From Thalassotalea loyana (GTDB taxonomy: Bacteria > Pseudomonadota > Gammaproteobacteria > Enterobacterales > Alteromonadaceae), in NCBI RefSeq assembly GCF_030161435.1, contig NZ_BSSV01000002.1, forward strand, positions 248,001 to 312,000: a stretch of DNA of 64,000 nucleotides, given 5' to 3'. Below are positions 18,444 through 27,592 of this stretch, piece after piece. Made by a program: the position numbers and the translations under genes. Numbering within the stretch: position 1 is the first letter of the stretch; each line of letters begins with the position of its first letter. The notes beneath the pieces are model-generated. The model made no database searches and was not told the DNA's origin. It saw only the letters and a list, made by a program, of their open reading frames with translations.

Positions 18444-20747
18444 ATGTTTAAACACCTTTTAACGTCTTTAAAAAACATGGTGGCATTCATTACTTCCGGC
18501 GAGATTGTGACTTGGAGCGTAAAAGTCCTTAAGAATGTTTCCTTATACAAAGTAATCAAAGGCTTAGCGTATACTTTTGCAGGGTTAGTGGTTATTGGAT
18601 GTATCGCTTTGTTTGCGGTTATTCATTACCCAGCCAGCCAAATCCCACTTTATGAGCCAACTGATAAAACCGTGTATTTAGACCAAGGCTGGGGCGTAAC
18701 TGAATCTTCACCGGAGCGACAGCTATACTACTACACGGCTCAAGGCACTAGCCTAAAGGGGTTTGAGTATGAATGGTTTCACCACATTGAAATGCCTTGG
18801 GGTAAAAAAAGGTTTGCTGAACCTGATCACTTAAAAGCATACGGTTTTATCGTTGATGATAAGCCAAGTAGAGCCAATCCATATCTTTATCCGCTGGGTT
18901 TTACCAAGCATTACAGCCAAATAGAGGATGCTGAGCTACTTGATTTAACGTGTTCTGCTTGTCACAACGGTCAGCTCAATATCAGTAAAGCGGGCACACG
19001 ATATGCTGTGCGCATAGACGGCGGACAAGCAATGCATGCGTTTACTACAATGAAGGTTGGTCACTTTGTGCCTACGCTTGTTGCATCAATGGCAAGTACC
19101 TACTTGAACCCGTTCAAGTTCAATCGATTTGCCAACAATGTACTCGGTGAGCATGCAAGTGGCGATGCTAAAGCGACACTTAAAAAACGTTTCGGTCAGG
19201 TATTGTGGCGTTTCGTGAAACAAGGTTATAACGACTCAAGCAAACATTTATACCCTGTTGAAGAAGGTTTTGGCAGAACCGATGCTTTGGCTCGTATCGG
19301 AAATACGGTATTTGGCGATAATTTAACGCCAGAAAATTATCATTTGGCTACGGGGCCTGTTAGTTACCCACCTGTCTGGAACATTTGGAAGTTTGACTGG
19401 GTACAGTATGGTGCATCAGTAAAACAACCAATGGCGAGAAATATGGGTGAAGCACTTGGTGTTGGTGCCCATATAGCATTCACCGATCAATATGGACGTC
19501 CTCTGCCTCTAGACCAGCGCTTTAATAGCTCAGTTCTTGCGGAAAACATTCATCAAATAGAAACAACATTGCAAGGGTTAACCCCACCGCAATGGCCAGA
19601 AGAGCTGTTTGGTGCGATTGACCATGAAAAAGCAGCTAAAGGTAAAAAACTTTTTGAAAATCACTGTCAGGGTTGCCACGGTCCACATCCAGCAAATGCG
19701 ATGCTTAAAGCAATTGACATGCCTTTAAAGTCTGACGATGAGCCAGTTTGGATAATGAAAACATTGGGTATTGAAGAAATCGGTACAGACCCTAATGCTG
19801 CATTTAACTTCGTTAATAATCGCTTTGACCTGACAAAAACAGGTATTACTAATGACGAAATTGTAAAAACTGTTCGTCCTATACATGTAAAACAACTCAA
19901 ACGCGTGACGGAACAAGTCCTAAAAGCACCGACTCTCGTGTCGTTTTTATCTTCGCCTAACCCACAAGTTAGCCAATTAGCATTTACCACGGATTGGCTA
20001 GCCAATAACCCTGAAGAATTTAAAGTGTTAAGCCAGGTTTTTGGTTCGTGGCAAAGCCAGTACAGCACCATCACTGATTTATCCGCAAAAATTGCAGAAT
20101 ATGGCGATGAAGCGGTACAGCTAGATATAAAAACAGCGCTAGTAAAAGAACAACTGAATACTTTAGATAGCGTTATTTCGAGCCTCAATGTGAGCGCTTT
20201 AACCGTTGGTGAAGCACTAAATCTGGTTGGTATAATGATTCGAGAAAAATACTACCAAGACCGAAACTTTAATGAGTCAGAACAAGCCTGTTTTGATGGT
20301 TTTGGCGCATTAGACATGCCCCAGCAACCGATGGCTTATAAAGCAAGACCACTTGAGGGGATTTGGGCAACACCGCCATTTCTTCATAATGGCTCAGTAC
20401 CGAATATCTATCAATTATTGTCACCTGTTTCCGAGCGAGCTGAGAAGTTTTTTGTTGGCCGCCGCGAGTATGATCCTGTGACATTAGGCTACGATACTAC
20501 GCCTCTGTCAAAAAGCGGCTTCTGGTTTGATACAAGCCTTGAAGGCAACTTAAATACAGGCCATGAGTTTAGAGCCGGTTATGTGCCATACAAACCAGGA
20601 AACCCGCCTCAATATGGCGTGATCGGCCCTGAGTTAACTCCTGACGAGCGTTGGCAAATCATTGAGTATTTAAAGATTCATAAGGATGATAAACACCCAA
20701 TATCACCCAAAAAGCCTGTTAGTTGTCTAGCAAGCACGTCTCATTAA
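18444..20747 (+). CDS. Membrane-anchored di-haem cytochrome c protein (RoxA/MauG-like)
   Basis: ATG at 18444, five bases after the previous stop, is preferred over an upstream TTG at 18423. The 767-residue protein has one N-terminal membrane helix (about 30-52) and a large periplasmic part. Two haem c sites are visible: C170-S-A-C-H174 and C408-Q-G-C-H412. The C-terminal third has the ATPPFLHNGSVPNIYQLL motif and a YDP segment shared by di-haem peroxidases and the rubber oxygenase RoxA. RoxA cleaves polyisoprene double bonds with O2; MauG-type relatives oxidise proteins. The length (~75 kDa mature) favours the RoxA group. Substrate here is unknown, with unsaturated lipid a reasonable guess from its neighbours. 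Confidence 0.82.
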   Translation: MFKHLLTSLKNMVAFITSGEIVTWSVKVLKNVSLYKVIKGLAYTFAGLVVIGCIALFAVIHYPASQIPLYEPTDKTVYLDQGWGVTESSPERQLYYYTAQGTSLKGFEYEWFHHIEMPWGKKRFAEPDHLKAYGFIVDDKPSRANPYLYPLGFTKHYSQIEDAELLDLTCSACHNGQLNISKAGTRYAVRIDGGQAMHAFTTMKVGHFVPTLVASMASTYLNPFKFNRFANNVLGEHASGDAKATLKKRFGQVLWRFVKQGYNDSSKHLYPVEEGFGRTDALARIGNTVFGDNLTPENYHLATGPVSYPPVWNIWKFDWVQYGASVKQPMARNMGEALGVGAHIAFTDQYGRPLPLDQRFNSSVLAENIHQIETTLQGLTPPQWPEELFGAIDHEKAAKGKKLFENHCQGCHGPHPANAMLKAIDMPLKSDDEPVWIMKTLGIEEIGTDPNAAFNFVNNRFDLTKTGITNDEIVKTVRPIHVKQLKRVTEQVLKAPTLVSFLSSPNPQVSQLAFTTDWLANNPEEFKVLSQVFGSWQSQYSTITDLSAKIAEYGDEAVQLDIKTALVKEQLNTLDSVISSLNVSALTVGEALNLVGIMIREKYYQDRNFNESEQACFDGFGALDMPQQPMAYKARPLEGIWATPPFLHNGSVPNIYQLLSPVSERAEKFFVGRREYDPVTLGYDTTPLSKSGFWFDTSLEGNLNTGHEFRAGYVPYKPGNPPQYGVIGPELTPDERWQIIEYLKIHKDDKHPISPKKPVSCLASTSH

Positions 20748-20762
20748 AATTGGACTAAGTTA

Positions 20763-21938
20763 ATGAATACTGCATTAAAAATATTATTAGCTGGTGGCGG
20801 TGTCGTTGCTGTTGCTGCCAGTTTGAACTTTTTTTCAGAGGAAGAGGCAAGTGAATTCCATAACGGAATATATGAGCCGCCTGAAGAAAAAACGTATATC
20901 GCTGATATCATTTCATCAGCTGTTGCTATGTCGACAAGAAGCCATAAACTCACTGCACCAGCCCCCTACCGCAGAGACGTTCATGCTAAAGCTCATGGCT
21001 GTGTAAAAGCAACATTTTCCGTGCCTGAATTGAACCAACCCAATTTACGTTATGGTGTGTTTAAGGAGCCAAGGGAGTATCAAGCTTGGATCCGGTATTC
21101 AAGCGGTGACACCATGCCACAACCAGACTCGGTGCGAGACGCTCGTGGCATGGCAATAAAGTTAATGAATATTGATAGCCCTACACTGTTAAAAGATAAG
21201 CAGAACGCAGGAAGCCAAGACTTTGTCATGATCAATAACGATGTGTTTTTTATTCCAACGGTTAAGGAATATAAAACCTTCATGCAAACTCAGGCACAAG
21301 GCGATAAATTTGGTTATTTCTTTGATAATTTCAATTGGAATATATTCAAATGGCATTATCGTCAGCTATATCTTGGTGCTAGTACCTTAAAAGCAGCCCC
21401 TGATAGTTTGCTGACTGAGCGATACTACAGTTTATCTGCTTATCGATTGGGTCCAGAGCAATTTATGAAGTACTCCGCCAAAGCCTGTGACAGTAATACT
21501 TCAATTAAAGTCGATGACGATAAACCTAATTTTTTGCGCACAGAATTATCCGAAAACCTAAGCAGCAATGCCGCCTGCTTTGACTTTATGGTTCAATTGC
21601 AAAATCCAAGCAAGAATATGCCAGTAGAAGACACCACAGTGCGTTGGAAAGAATCTGATTCTCCCTTTGTCAAAGTTGCACGTATCACGATACCAAAGCA
21701 ACAATTCGACACCCCGGAACAAAACGCATTTTGTGAGAACTTATCGTTTACGCCATGGCATGGTACACAAGATCTTGAACCTGTTGGTGGTATTAACCGC
21801 TTAAGAAAAGCAGTTTACGATGGTGTATCTAGATTTAGACACGGTAAAAATAACGTTGAAAAACAAGAACCACAAGGTTGGTGCTTATCGTTAGACGGTA
21901 AGCCATGCCCGACGAATAACGAGGGTGTAGTGCCTTAA
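20763..21938 (+). CDS. Catalase-like haem protein (y4iL/SrpA-type)
   Basis: The 391-residue protein has an N-terminal hydrophobic anchor (about 5-20) and a shortened catalase core. RRDVHAKAHGCVKATF resembles the distal His region. RYSSGDTMPQPDSVRDARGMAIKL is the conserved catalase stretch. ERYYSLSAYRLGP carries the candidate proximal tyrosine. Such short catalase-related proteins include peroxidases and allene-oxide-synthase relatives that act on fatty-acid hydroperoxides. It is probably periplasm-facing, like the di-haem protein before it. It is the last gene of the operon. Confidence 0.82.
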   Translation: MNTALKILLAGGGVVAVAASLNFFSEEEASEFHNGIYEPPEEKTYIADIISSAVAMSTRSHKLTAPAPYRRDVHAKAHGCVKATFSVPELNQPNLRYGVFKEPREYQAWIRYSSGDTMPQPDSVRDARGMAIKLMNIDSPTLLKDKQNAGSQDFVMINNDVFFIPTVKEYKTFMQTQAQGDKFGYFFDNFNWNIFKWHYRQLYLGASTLKAAPDSLLTERYYSLSAYRLGPEQFMKYSAKACDSNTSIKVDDDKPNFLRTELSENLSSNAACFDFMVQLQNPSKNMPVEDTTVRWKESDSPFVKVARITIPKQQFDTPEQNAFCENLSFTPWHGTQDLEPVGGINRLRKAVYDGVSRFRHGKNNVEKQEPQGWCLSLDGKPCPTNNEGVVP

Positions 21939-21979
21939 CCGACTACCAGGTAATCGTTTGGTTAAGATGCGATTACCTG
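21934..21979. terminator. Overlapping inverted repeats between convergent genes
   Basis: CAGGTAATCG (21947-21956) pairs exactly with CGATTACCTG (21970-21979). CTTAACC (21934-21940) pairs exactly with GGTTAAG (21960-21966). The two hairpins overlap and exclude each other. They lie where the catalase-like gene and the minus-strand GGDEF gene converge, so a shared terminator is the simplest reading. There is no T-run. Confidence 0.45.
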
Positions 21980-23026
21980 ATTTCTACCCGTCCTTTTCGC
22001 TTGATAAAGCGCGCTGTCAGCTCGCTTTATCAGCTCATTCACTTCAGTATCGTGTACTAATCGCTCTGTAACCCCAAAGCTCATGGTGACGGAGATGCTA
22101 TCTCCCTGATAAATAAACATGTGATTGGCAATCGTCCGGCGAAGGTGCTCCGCAGTATCCGTTGCTTGTTGCAAGTTGGCTTCGGGTAGCAACATGACAA
22201 ACTCTTCACCGCCATATCGCGCCAATCGATCACTTGCACGACTGTTCATTTCCAGGACATTGGCAACTTTCTTTAAAATATAATCACCTGCGAGATGGCC
22301 TTCTTCATCGTTAATTCGTTTAAAGAAGTCTATGTCCATAATAATTAATGAGAGCTTAGTTTCATATCTTTGGCTATGCGCCATCATGCTCTCAGCTTCG
22401 CTAATAAAGGTACGTCGGTTGTTAATGCCAGTCAAAGCATCCTTAGTCGCCATATCCATTAATCGAACCTGATACCGATGCACTAAGCGATTAAACCAAG
22501 ACATCACAATAAAGGTTTCAATCATAATCACTGTGACAGTAGAAATTAAAATAAGCTCAGCTGTTTTAGGTGCAATCTCAATTAATGGAGGTTCTTGATA
22601 ATTTACCGCGGCAAAAAACAGCACCACAGCTAACAACATGACGCCAATCTTTTCATGCATTTCATCTTCTTCAAATAAGACAAATATCCCAGTAGGGATG
22701 ATCAAATAATAGAGGTGAAAATAAGATTCAGACGAGAATATTAGCGTGCTTAGCAAAAACACATGCATCATTAACGTAATGAAAAACCATAGTTTTGCTT
22801 GTTTAATCAGCTTTAAATGTGACATCACAAGTGTAATGCAATAGCCGGCCACAAACACTAAATTCATCAAAGTAATCGATGGCAGTTGCAGCTCAAAGTA
22901 GAAAAACATGGCGTAGCAAAAAGCTATCAGCGCCGTTATACAGCTAACCAAATTAGTAATTTTGATTTTTAAAGCTTTAGTAGAACTTTGAGAATCTGTC
23001 CCTAGATTTATGATAGAGCTTAACAT
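21962..23026 (-). CDS. Diguanylate cyclase with multi-helix membrane sensor
   Basis: The 354-residue protein has about six membrane helices (about 25-185) followed by a GGDEF domain. The active site is GGEEF, and RASD five residues earlier is an inhibitory I-site. It should make cyclic-di-GMP at the membrane in response to an unknown signal. The six-helix sensor resembles MHYT/7TM-like integral sensors but is not assigned to a family. It is transcribed convergently with the lipid-oxidation operon. Confidence 0.88.
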   Translation of the reverse strand: MLSSIINLGTDSQSSTKALKIKITNLVSCITALIAFCYAMFFYFELQLPSITLMNLVFVAGYCITLVMSHLKLIKQAKLWFFITLMMHVFLLSTLIFSSESYFHLYYLIIPTGIFVLFEEDEMHEKIGVMLLAVVLFFAAVNYQEPPLIEIAPKTAELILISTVTVIMIETFIVMSWFNRLVHRYQVRLMDMATKDALTGINNRRTFISEAESMMAHSQRYETKLSLIIMDIDFFKRINDEEGHLAGDYILKKVANVLEMNSRASDRLARYGGEEFVMLLPEANLQQATDTAEHLRRTIANHMFIYQGDSISVTMSFGVTERLVHDTEVNELIKRADSALYQAKRTGRNQVIAS

Positions 23027-23154
23027 AACCGTTATTTGCTGACTTTTTCAGCTGATAATAATGCCTCAAACGAATAACAACAAGCGTTGCATGGTTTAAT
23101 TATTTAACAAAACCATAGTTCTCGCCAATCTTGGCGACTATTTTAGATGTCTTG

Positions 23155-24027
23155 CTATGAAATATGACTCACCTTAATGACCTGACGAATTGACACAGAG
23201 TCTCCAGCTGAAAGCGTTAGCGGTTCGGTAAAGCCAGCTTCAAGGCAGACAAACTCTTTTTCCCCACCAGCATGCACATCAGCCATCGCATCAGCGCTTT
23301 CCGTACCAGGATTCCATAAAATCCAAGTAGAGGTGCCATGCGCACTTAATTTTATATTTCGATTTAGACCATAATCTAATAGTTGTACGTCTTGGTGAGT
23401 AAAGTAAATTCGATCTTTGGGGCCACGACAATCATTTAAGGTTTTCGTTTTTTCGCTCCCATCGAGCTTATCAAAAAACCTTACTTGAGATAATTCCGGT
23501 ACACACGTTTGTTCTGGTTGACTGACGGAAAAATAGCTATGAAGAGCGCCGTCGTGCTCAAAGTCATATTCACCCGTATTGGCGATATCTATGGTTTGGC
23601 TGAATTCTTCACCAAAGAATAACGTTTGCGTCACCTTAAAAGCAAACGGCCACGTCGCCGCTTTAGCGTCGCCTTCAAACGTTAAAACAACTTCGACACC
23701 TTCATCAGAACTCGTTACTTTAGTTAATTGCCACAGGCTCGTGCGAGCAAAACCATGATTAACCTCTCCTTCTTTCGCACCAAACCAAGGCCAACACAGC
23801 GGAATCCCCCCTCGAATTGCTTTACCGTCTTGGTAATGAGTGTTTTCTGACAACCAAAACACATCGCTATGCCCTTTGGGTTGCCAGCTTAATACATGAC
23901 CAGCATATAGAGACAACGCTGCGTGACATTGCGGATGCTCTATTCTAAGAATAGGAATACCATTGTTCGTTGATTGAGTAACGTTTACATCACGTTGTTC
24001 GACAATAGATAACGTCTTTTGAGACAT
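23155..24027 (-). CDS. D-hexose-6-phosphate mutarotase (YeaD family)
   Basis: The 290-residue protein is an aldose-1-epimerase-type beta-sandwich. Visible features are YAGHVLSWQPKGHSDVFWLS, IRGGIPLCWPWFG with the sugar-binding Arg, HGFAR with the catalytic His, and HSYF further on. YeaD interconverts alpha and beta hexose 6-phosphates. It is a single-gene unit followed by a strong terminator-like hairpin belonging to the next gene. Confidence 0.9.
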   Translation of the reverse strand: MSQKTLSIVEQRDVNVTQSTNNGIPILRIEHPQCHAALSLYAGHVLSWQPKGHSDVFWLSENTHYQDGKAIRGGIPLCWPWFGAKEGEVNHGFARTSLWQLTKVTSSDEGVEVVLTFEGDAKAATWPFAFKVTQTLFFGEEFSQTIDIANTGEYDFEHDGALHSYFSVSQPEQTCVPELSQVRFFDKLDGSEKTKTLNDCRGPKDRIYFTHQDVQLLDYGLNRNIKLSAHGTSTWILWNPGTESADAMADVHAGGEKEFVCLEAGFTEPLTLSAGDSVSIRQVIKVSHIS

Positions 24028-24114
24028 GAGTAGCTCACACTTTTTTATTTCTTGCTACTTTAACGCGATAACAAGGTGTAGCAAAGGGTAAAAGCTTTCG
24101 CGCACAATTAGGCA

Positions 24115-24147
24115 TAAAAAAACCACCTATTACGGTGGTTTTTTTAA
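24115..24147. terminator. Bidirectional rho-independent terminator
   Basis: AACCACC (24121-24127) pairs with GGTGGTT (24134-24140) around TATTAC, with an A-run to the left and a T-run to the right. It ends the amidohydrolase pair on the minus strand. Confidence 0.85.
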
Positions 24148-24158
24148 AAGCGAACAGC

Positions 24159-25391
24159 TTACTTAGTATATGAACGCGGCATATCAGAATTAGCCATGTA
24201 ACGGTCTCTTAATTTGTCAGAACGTGACTCAGTAGAGTACTCTTTACCGCCAATCCAAATCTTGTCAACTTTAGTACTTAACTCAAACGGATCATTGCTC
24301 CATAAAACGAGATCAGCTTTTTTGCCAACGGCAATTTCACCTGCATCTAAGCCGAAAACATCAGCAACATTTGATGTAATCGCTGCCAACGCTTGTTCAC
24401 GCGTTAAGCCGTTAGCAATCGCATTACCTGCGTTGTAACGTAACTGATACATATTATGTGTATCGCCACCCGTCGTTATAACAACTTTAACGCCGGCATT
24501 GACGAGTTTTGCAGCGTTATCAAGAGAGTTATGTAACGCGTCAAAGCTAGATGGTAGGTTTTCCAATGCATCAATGATAACGGGTACATCAGCTTTTGCT
24601 AACTCGTCTGCAACAACAATCGCATCAGCTGCACTGACGATGGCCAAATTCAGACCAAATGTCTCTTTAAGTTTAATGATGTTTAATAACTCACTTGCAC
24701 GGTCAGCATAAACAACCATTAACTTTTCGCCATCTAGCAATGATTTAAGCACTTCCTCGTCACGCTTAAGCTCACTTTTCTTGTCGTCTTTCTCAGCTTT
24801 TTTCATTTTCGCCTGAAAATCAGCAAGCTTATTCGTTAACTTTTGTAAATTTGTCGCTCGAGAACCTTTACTCTCTGCACCTAACTCTACATAGACCGCA
24901 TTATTTGCAACACGAACACTATCAAACTCACCCGATAAGTCCGTGTAGAATGTTTGACCTTTAAATAAGTTATCCCCGCCGCGTGGAGATACAACACTTG
25001 AGGTGATACCACCTTTACGAGTGTAAGCCACTACCGTTGATTTTGGGTTGTATGCCAAACTAGGGTCAAAAGTTATATCAGCACCTTTGGCGCCTGCATC
25101 ACGACTTCGCGCGACAGCCCCTACTTCAACTAAGCCTAGGTTGTTCATAACACTGATGATACCAGGCGTTAAATTACGACCTTGTGCATCAACAACACTG
25201 TCAGCACTTACCGACGCTGGATTAATCGCTGTAATTACGCCATCTTCGACGATAATTGTTGCATTACTTAATACGCCCTGCTCGCCCGCGGTATGAACCG
25301 TTGCATTGGTAATCGCTAAGCTCTCTGCATTTGCCCAAGTAGAAGTCGCCGCAACAGCTAATGCCAATAATGATGATTTAAATAATTTCAT
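24159..25391 (-). CDS. Exported amidohydrolase-family protein lacking the HxH metal motif
   Basis: The 410-residue protein has a clear signal peptide ending ANAES (about 1-23) and is probably periplasmic. The overall pattern is amidohydrolase: a small beta-sandwich segment, then LTPGIISVMNN, and a C-terminal VFGLDAGEIAVGKKADLVLW segment. Where active members have PG-ID-H-H, this one has PGIISVMNN, so the first two metal ligands are missing. A lone histidine occurs in TTGGDTHNM. It is probably inactive alone and may partner the next protein, whose gene lies 11 bases upstream in the same unit. Confidence 0.85.
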   Translation of the reverse strand: MKLFKSSLLALAVAATSTWANAESLAITNATVHTAGEQGVLSNATIIVEDGVITAINPASVSADSVVDAQGRNLTPGIISVMNNLGLVEVGAVARSRDAGAKGADITFDPSLAYNPKSTVVAYTRKGGITSSVVSPRGGDNLFKGQTFYTDLSGEFDSVRVANNAVYVELGAESKGSRATNLQKLTNKLADFQAKMKKAEKDDKKSELKRDEEVLKSLLDGEKLMVVYADRASELLNIIKLKETFGLNLAIVSAADAIVVADELAKADVPVIIDALENLPSSFDALHNSLDNAAKLVNAGVKVVITTGGDTHNMYQLRYNAGNAIANGLTREQALAAITSNVADVFGLDAGEIAVGKKADLVLWSNDPFELSTKVDKIWIGGKEYSTESRSDKLRDRYMANSDMPRSYTK

Positions 25392-25402
25392 GAGGCAGCT
25401 CC

Positions 25403-26785
25403 TTATTCTTGACCTAGTAGGAAATCACTTTTCGCTTGATACTTGTCATCAAAGCGATCGTAAACTTTTGCGCCATCAACAAATACTTGTTCTGCTTGCG
25501 CGTATACGCTAAACGGATTTTGGTTCCAAAGAACAACGTCCGCTTTTTTACCAACTTCCAAGCTACCAGTGTCTTTCTCAATACCCAAAGATTTCGCGGC
25601 ATTGTATGTAATCCACGTAATTGCATCTTCTTCTTTTAGACTAAAACCATTTTCGTTCGCGCGATACATGATTTTGCCGGCTTCTTGGTTTAATCGCTGA
25701 ATCGTCGATGCTGAGTCAGAGTGAACAATTGCACAAGAGTTTGGCTTGCCATCAACGATAGCAACGTTTTCCAATGTCATATCGTAAGCTTCCATCTTGA
25801 AGCCCCACCAATCTGGCCACATCGCGGCACAGTTACCGTTTTCAGCCAATAAATCGGCAATCTTGTAGCCTTCTACTGCATGGTGGAATGTTCCTGAGTG
25901 GTAATTGAACTCTTTGCCCAGGTCAATCATCATTGCCATTTCCTCTGCTTTATAGCAGTGGTTATGAATCATAATGTCACCATCTAACACGCCCATAAGC
26001 GTATCTAATTCAATATCACGAGTAGGAGCTGTAGGGTTTTTACCTGCATCATAATCTGCATTGTATTTATCCCATGCACGCTTATATTCTTGTGCTTCAG
26101 CCCATGCCATACGATAACCCGCCATGTTACCCATACGTGTCGAAGGGGCTACATTTTTGCTGCCATACACACGCTTCGGGTTTTCACCACAAGCCATTTT
26201 CAATCCGTAAGGCGCGTCTGGAAATTTCATACCTTGCATCGTATGACTTGGTACATTTTTCAATGTAACACCGCGCCCCCCAAATAAATTGGCAGAGCCA
26301 GGTAAAATTTGAAGTGTAGTAATACCGCCTGCACGTGCCGCCTCAAAACCAGGATCTTGAGGCCAAACACTGTGTTCAGCCCAAACTTCTGATGTATTTG
26401 GTGCGATCATTTCATTACCATCGGCATGTGACTCCACACTTGGATTTGGGTAAACACCAAGATGAGAGTGAACATCGATAATACCAGGAGTGACCCATTT
26501 ACCTGCAGCATCAATTGTTGTTGCATTTGCGTCAGATAAATCTTTACCGATTTTAGAAATTTTACCGTCTACCAATAACACATCCGTGTTATCTAGACGC
26601 TCACCAGTACCTGTTAGTACCGTGGCATTCTTCAACAAAGTAGAAGTAGAAGGCAATACTTGGTAGGTGCTTGGGTATGGATTTTTATTAATTGTAACCC
26701 TTGGATCTTGTTTTTCAGACTGCATACAAGCAGTAAGTGCTAGCGAGATACCAGCAACTAACAGAGTTGGTACAAATTTTTGCAT
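25403..26785 (-). CDS. Amidohydrolase lipoprotein with intact metal site
   Basis: A long open frame runs from 26905, but ATG at 26785 starts a proper lipoprotein signal (hydrophobic core then LTAC lipobox) and follows GGGA by 9 bases. The 460-residue product has WVTPGIIDVHSHLG with the HxH metal ligands. Further conserved histidines lie in HNHCYKAEE, YHSGTFHHAVEG and IVHSDSA, and a C-terminal GSLEVGKKADVVLWN segment follows. These features fit a metal-dependent hydrolase of the imidazolonepropionase-like group. It is lipid-anchored and paired with a degenerate paralogue; the substrate is unknown, possibly a peptide-derived amide. Confidence 0.87.
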   Translation of the reverse strand: MQKFVPTLLVAGISLALTACMQSEKQDPRVTINKNPYPSTYQVLPSTSTLLKNATVLTGTGERLDNTDVLLVDGKISKIGKDLSDANATTIDAAGKWVTPGIIDVHSHLGVYPNPSVESHADGNEMIAPNTSEVWAEHSVWPQDPGFEAARAGGITTLQILPGSANLFGGRGVTLKNVPSHTMQGMKFPDAPYGLKMACGENPKRVYGSKNVAPSTRMGNMAGYRMAWAEAQEYKRAWDKYNADYDAGKNPTAPTRDIELDTLMGVLDGDIMIHNHCYKAEEMAMMIDLGKEFNYHSGTFHHAVEGYKIADLLAENGNCAAMWPDWWGFKMEAYDMTLENVAIVDGKPNSCAIVHSDSASTIQRLNQEAGKIMYRANENGFSLKEEDAITWITYNAAKSLGIEKDTGSLEVGKKADVVLWNQNPFSVYAQAEQVFVDGAKVYDRFDDKYQAKSDFLLGQE

Positions 26786-26979
26786 TATTGAGGTTCCCAT
26801 GGTTGTTTTTGCATTACGCGTAAACAACTTCATCGTTAGATAGTTTATTTTTATTAATAAAGTTTTATGCATCATGACAATATATGGATTTACATAAAAC
26901 AACAATAGCTATCAGATTCGATAGTTTGAATTATCGACAAGGTGGCGTGTTTTTGGGATATTTTACTGTTATAGCCAGG

Positions 26980-27579
26980 CTATTTAACAAAAATTCGTTT
27001 GATTTTGTCCTTTCTTAGCCATAACAAAAGTGCGGTCAGCAAGATGTATATGCTCGGCTCAATCAATTCTGATTTCACAGACCAATAAAAATGAATGGCA
27101 ACAAGGAATACAATGGCATAGTTTCCATTGTGAAGTGATTGCCAACTACCTTTCATCTTTCTCTTCAATACCGCTAATGAGGTCACCGCCATTGGTATTA
27201 ACCATAAAAAGGCTAACATCCCGATGGTGATGTAGGGGCGTTTAATCACCTCTTCGACAAATAAACGCCATTCAAACTGCAGATCGAACGCCAGGAAACT
27301 CAACAAATGACAGCAAGCGTAGAAAAATGCATATATGCCTAATAAGCGTCTTACTTGCATTAAAAACCCTTGTTTTAAACGTTTAGCAAGTGGGGAAATT
27401 ATCAGCGTCACGAGTAGTAAATTAAATGCACCAATACCAGTAAAGTGAATAATCGCTTTCACTGGGTCGCCACCTAATTGGTCATTAATTGCCAAATAGT
27501 ATTGATTAACAATTAGCCCTAATGCGATAAGGTGAATAATACATTTTAATAGAAAGACTTTTTTTGATGTAGACAACAT
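26980..27579 (-). CDS. msrQ: MsrQ, haem-binding membrane subunit of methionine sulfoxide reductase
   Basis: The 199-residue protein has about six membrane helices and matches YedZ/MsrQ: FTGIGAFNLLLVTLIISPLAKR, RRLLGIYAFFYACCHLLSF with candidate haem histidine, and SLHNGNYAIVFLVAIHFYWSVKS. It passes electrons from the respiratory chain to MsrP for repair of oxidised periplasmic methionines. It starts 13 bases after msrP. Confidence 0.94.
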   Translation of the reverse strand: MLSTSKKVFLLKCIIHLIALGLIVNQYYLAINDQLGGDPVKAIIHFTGIGAFNLLLVTLIISPLAKRLKQGFLMQVRRLLGIYAFFYACCHLLSFLAFDLQFEWRLFVEEVIKRPYITIGMLAFLWLIPMAVTSLAVLKRKMKGSWQSLHNGNYAIVFLVAIHFYWSVKSELIEPSIYILLTALLLWLRKDKIKRIFVK

Positions 27580-27592
27580 AACAACACCACCA

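Noticed and set aside
21947-21979. Integron attC-like site
   Set aside because: The imperfect arms lack the conserved core sites and there are no cassettes or integrase.
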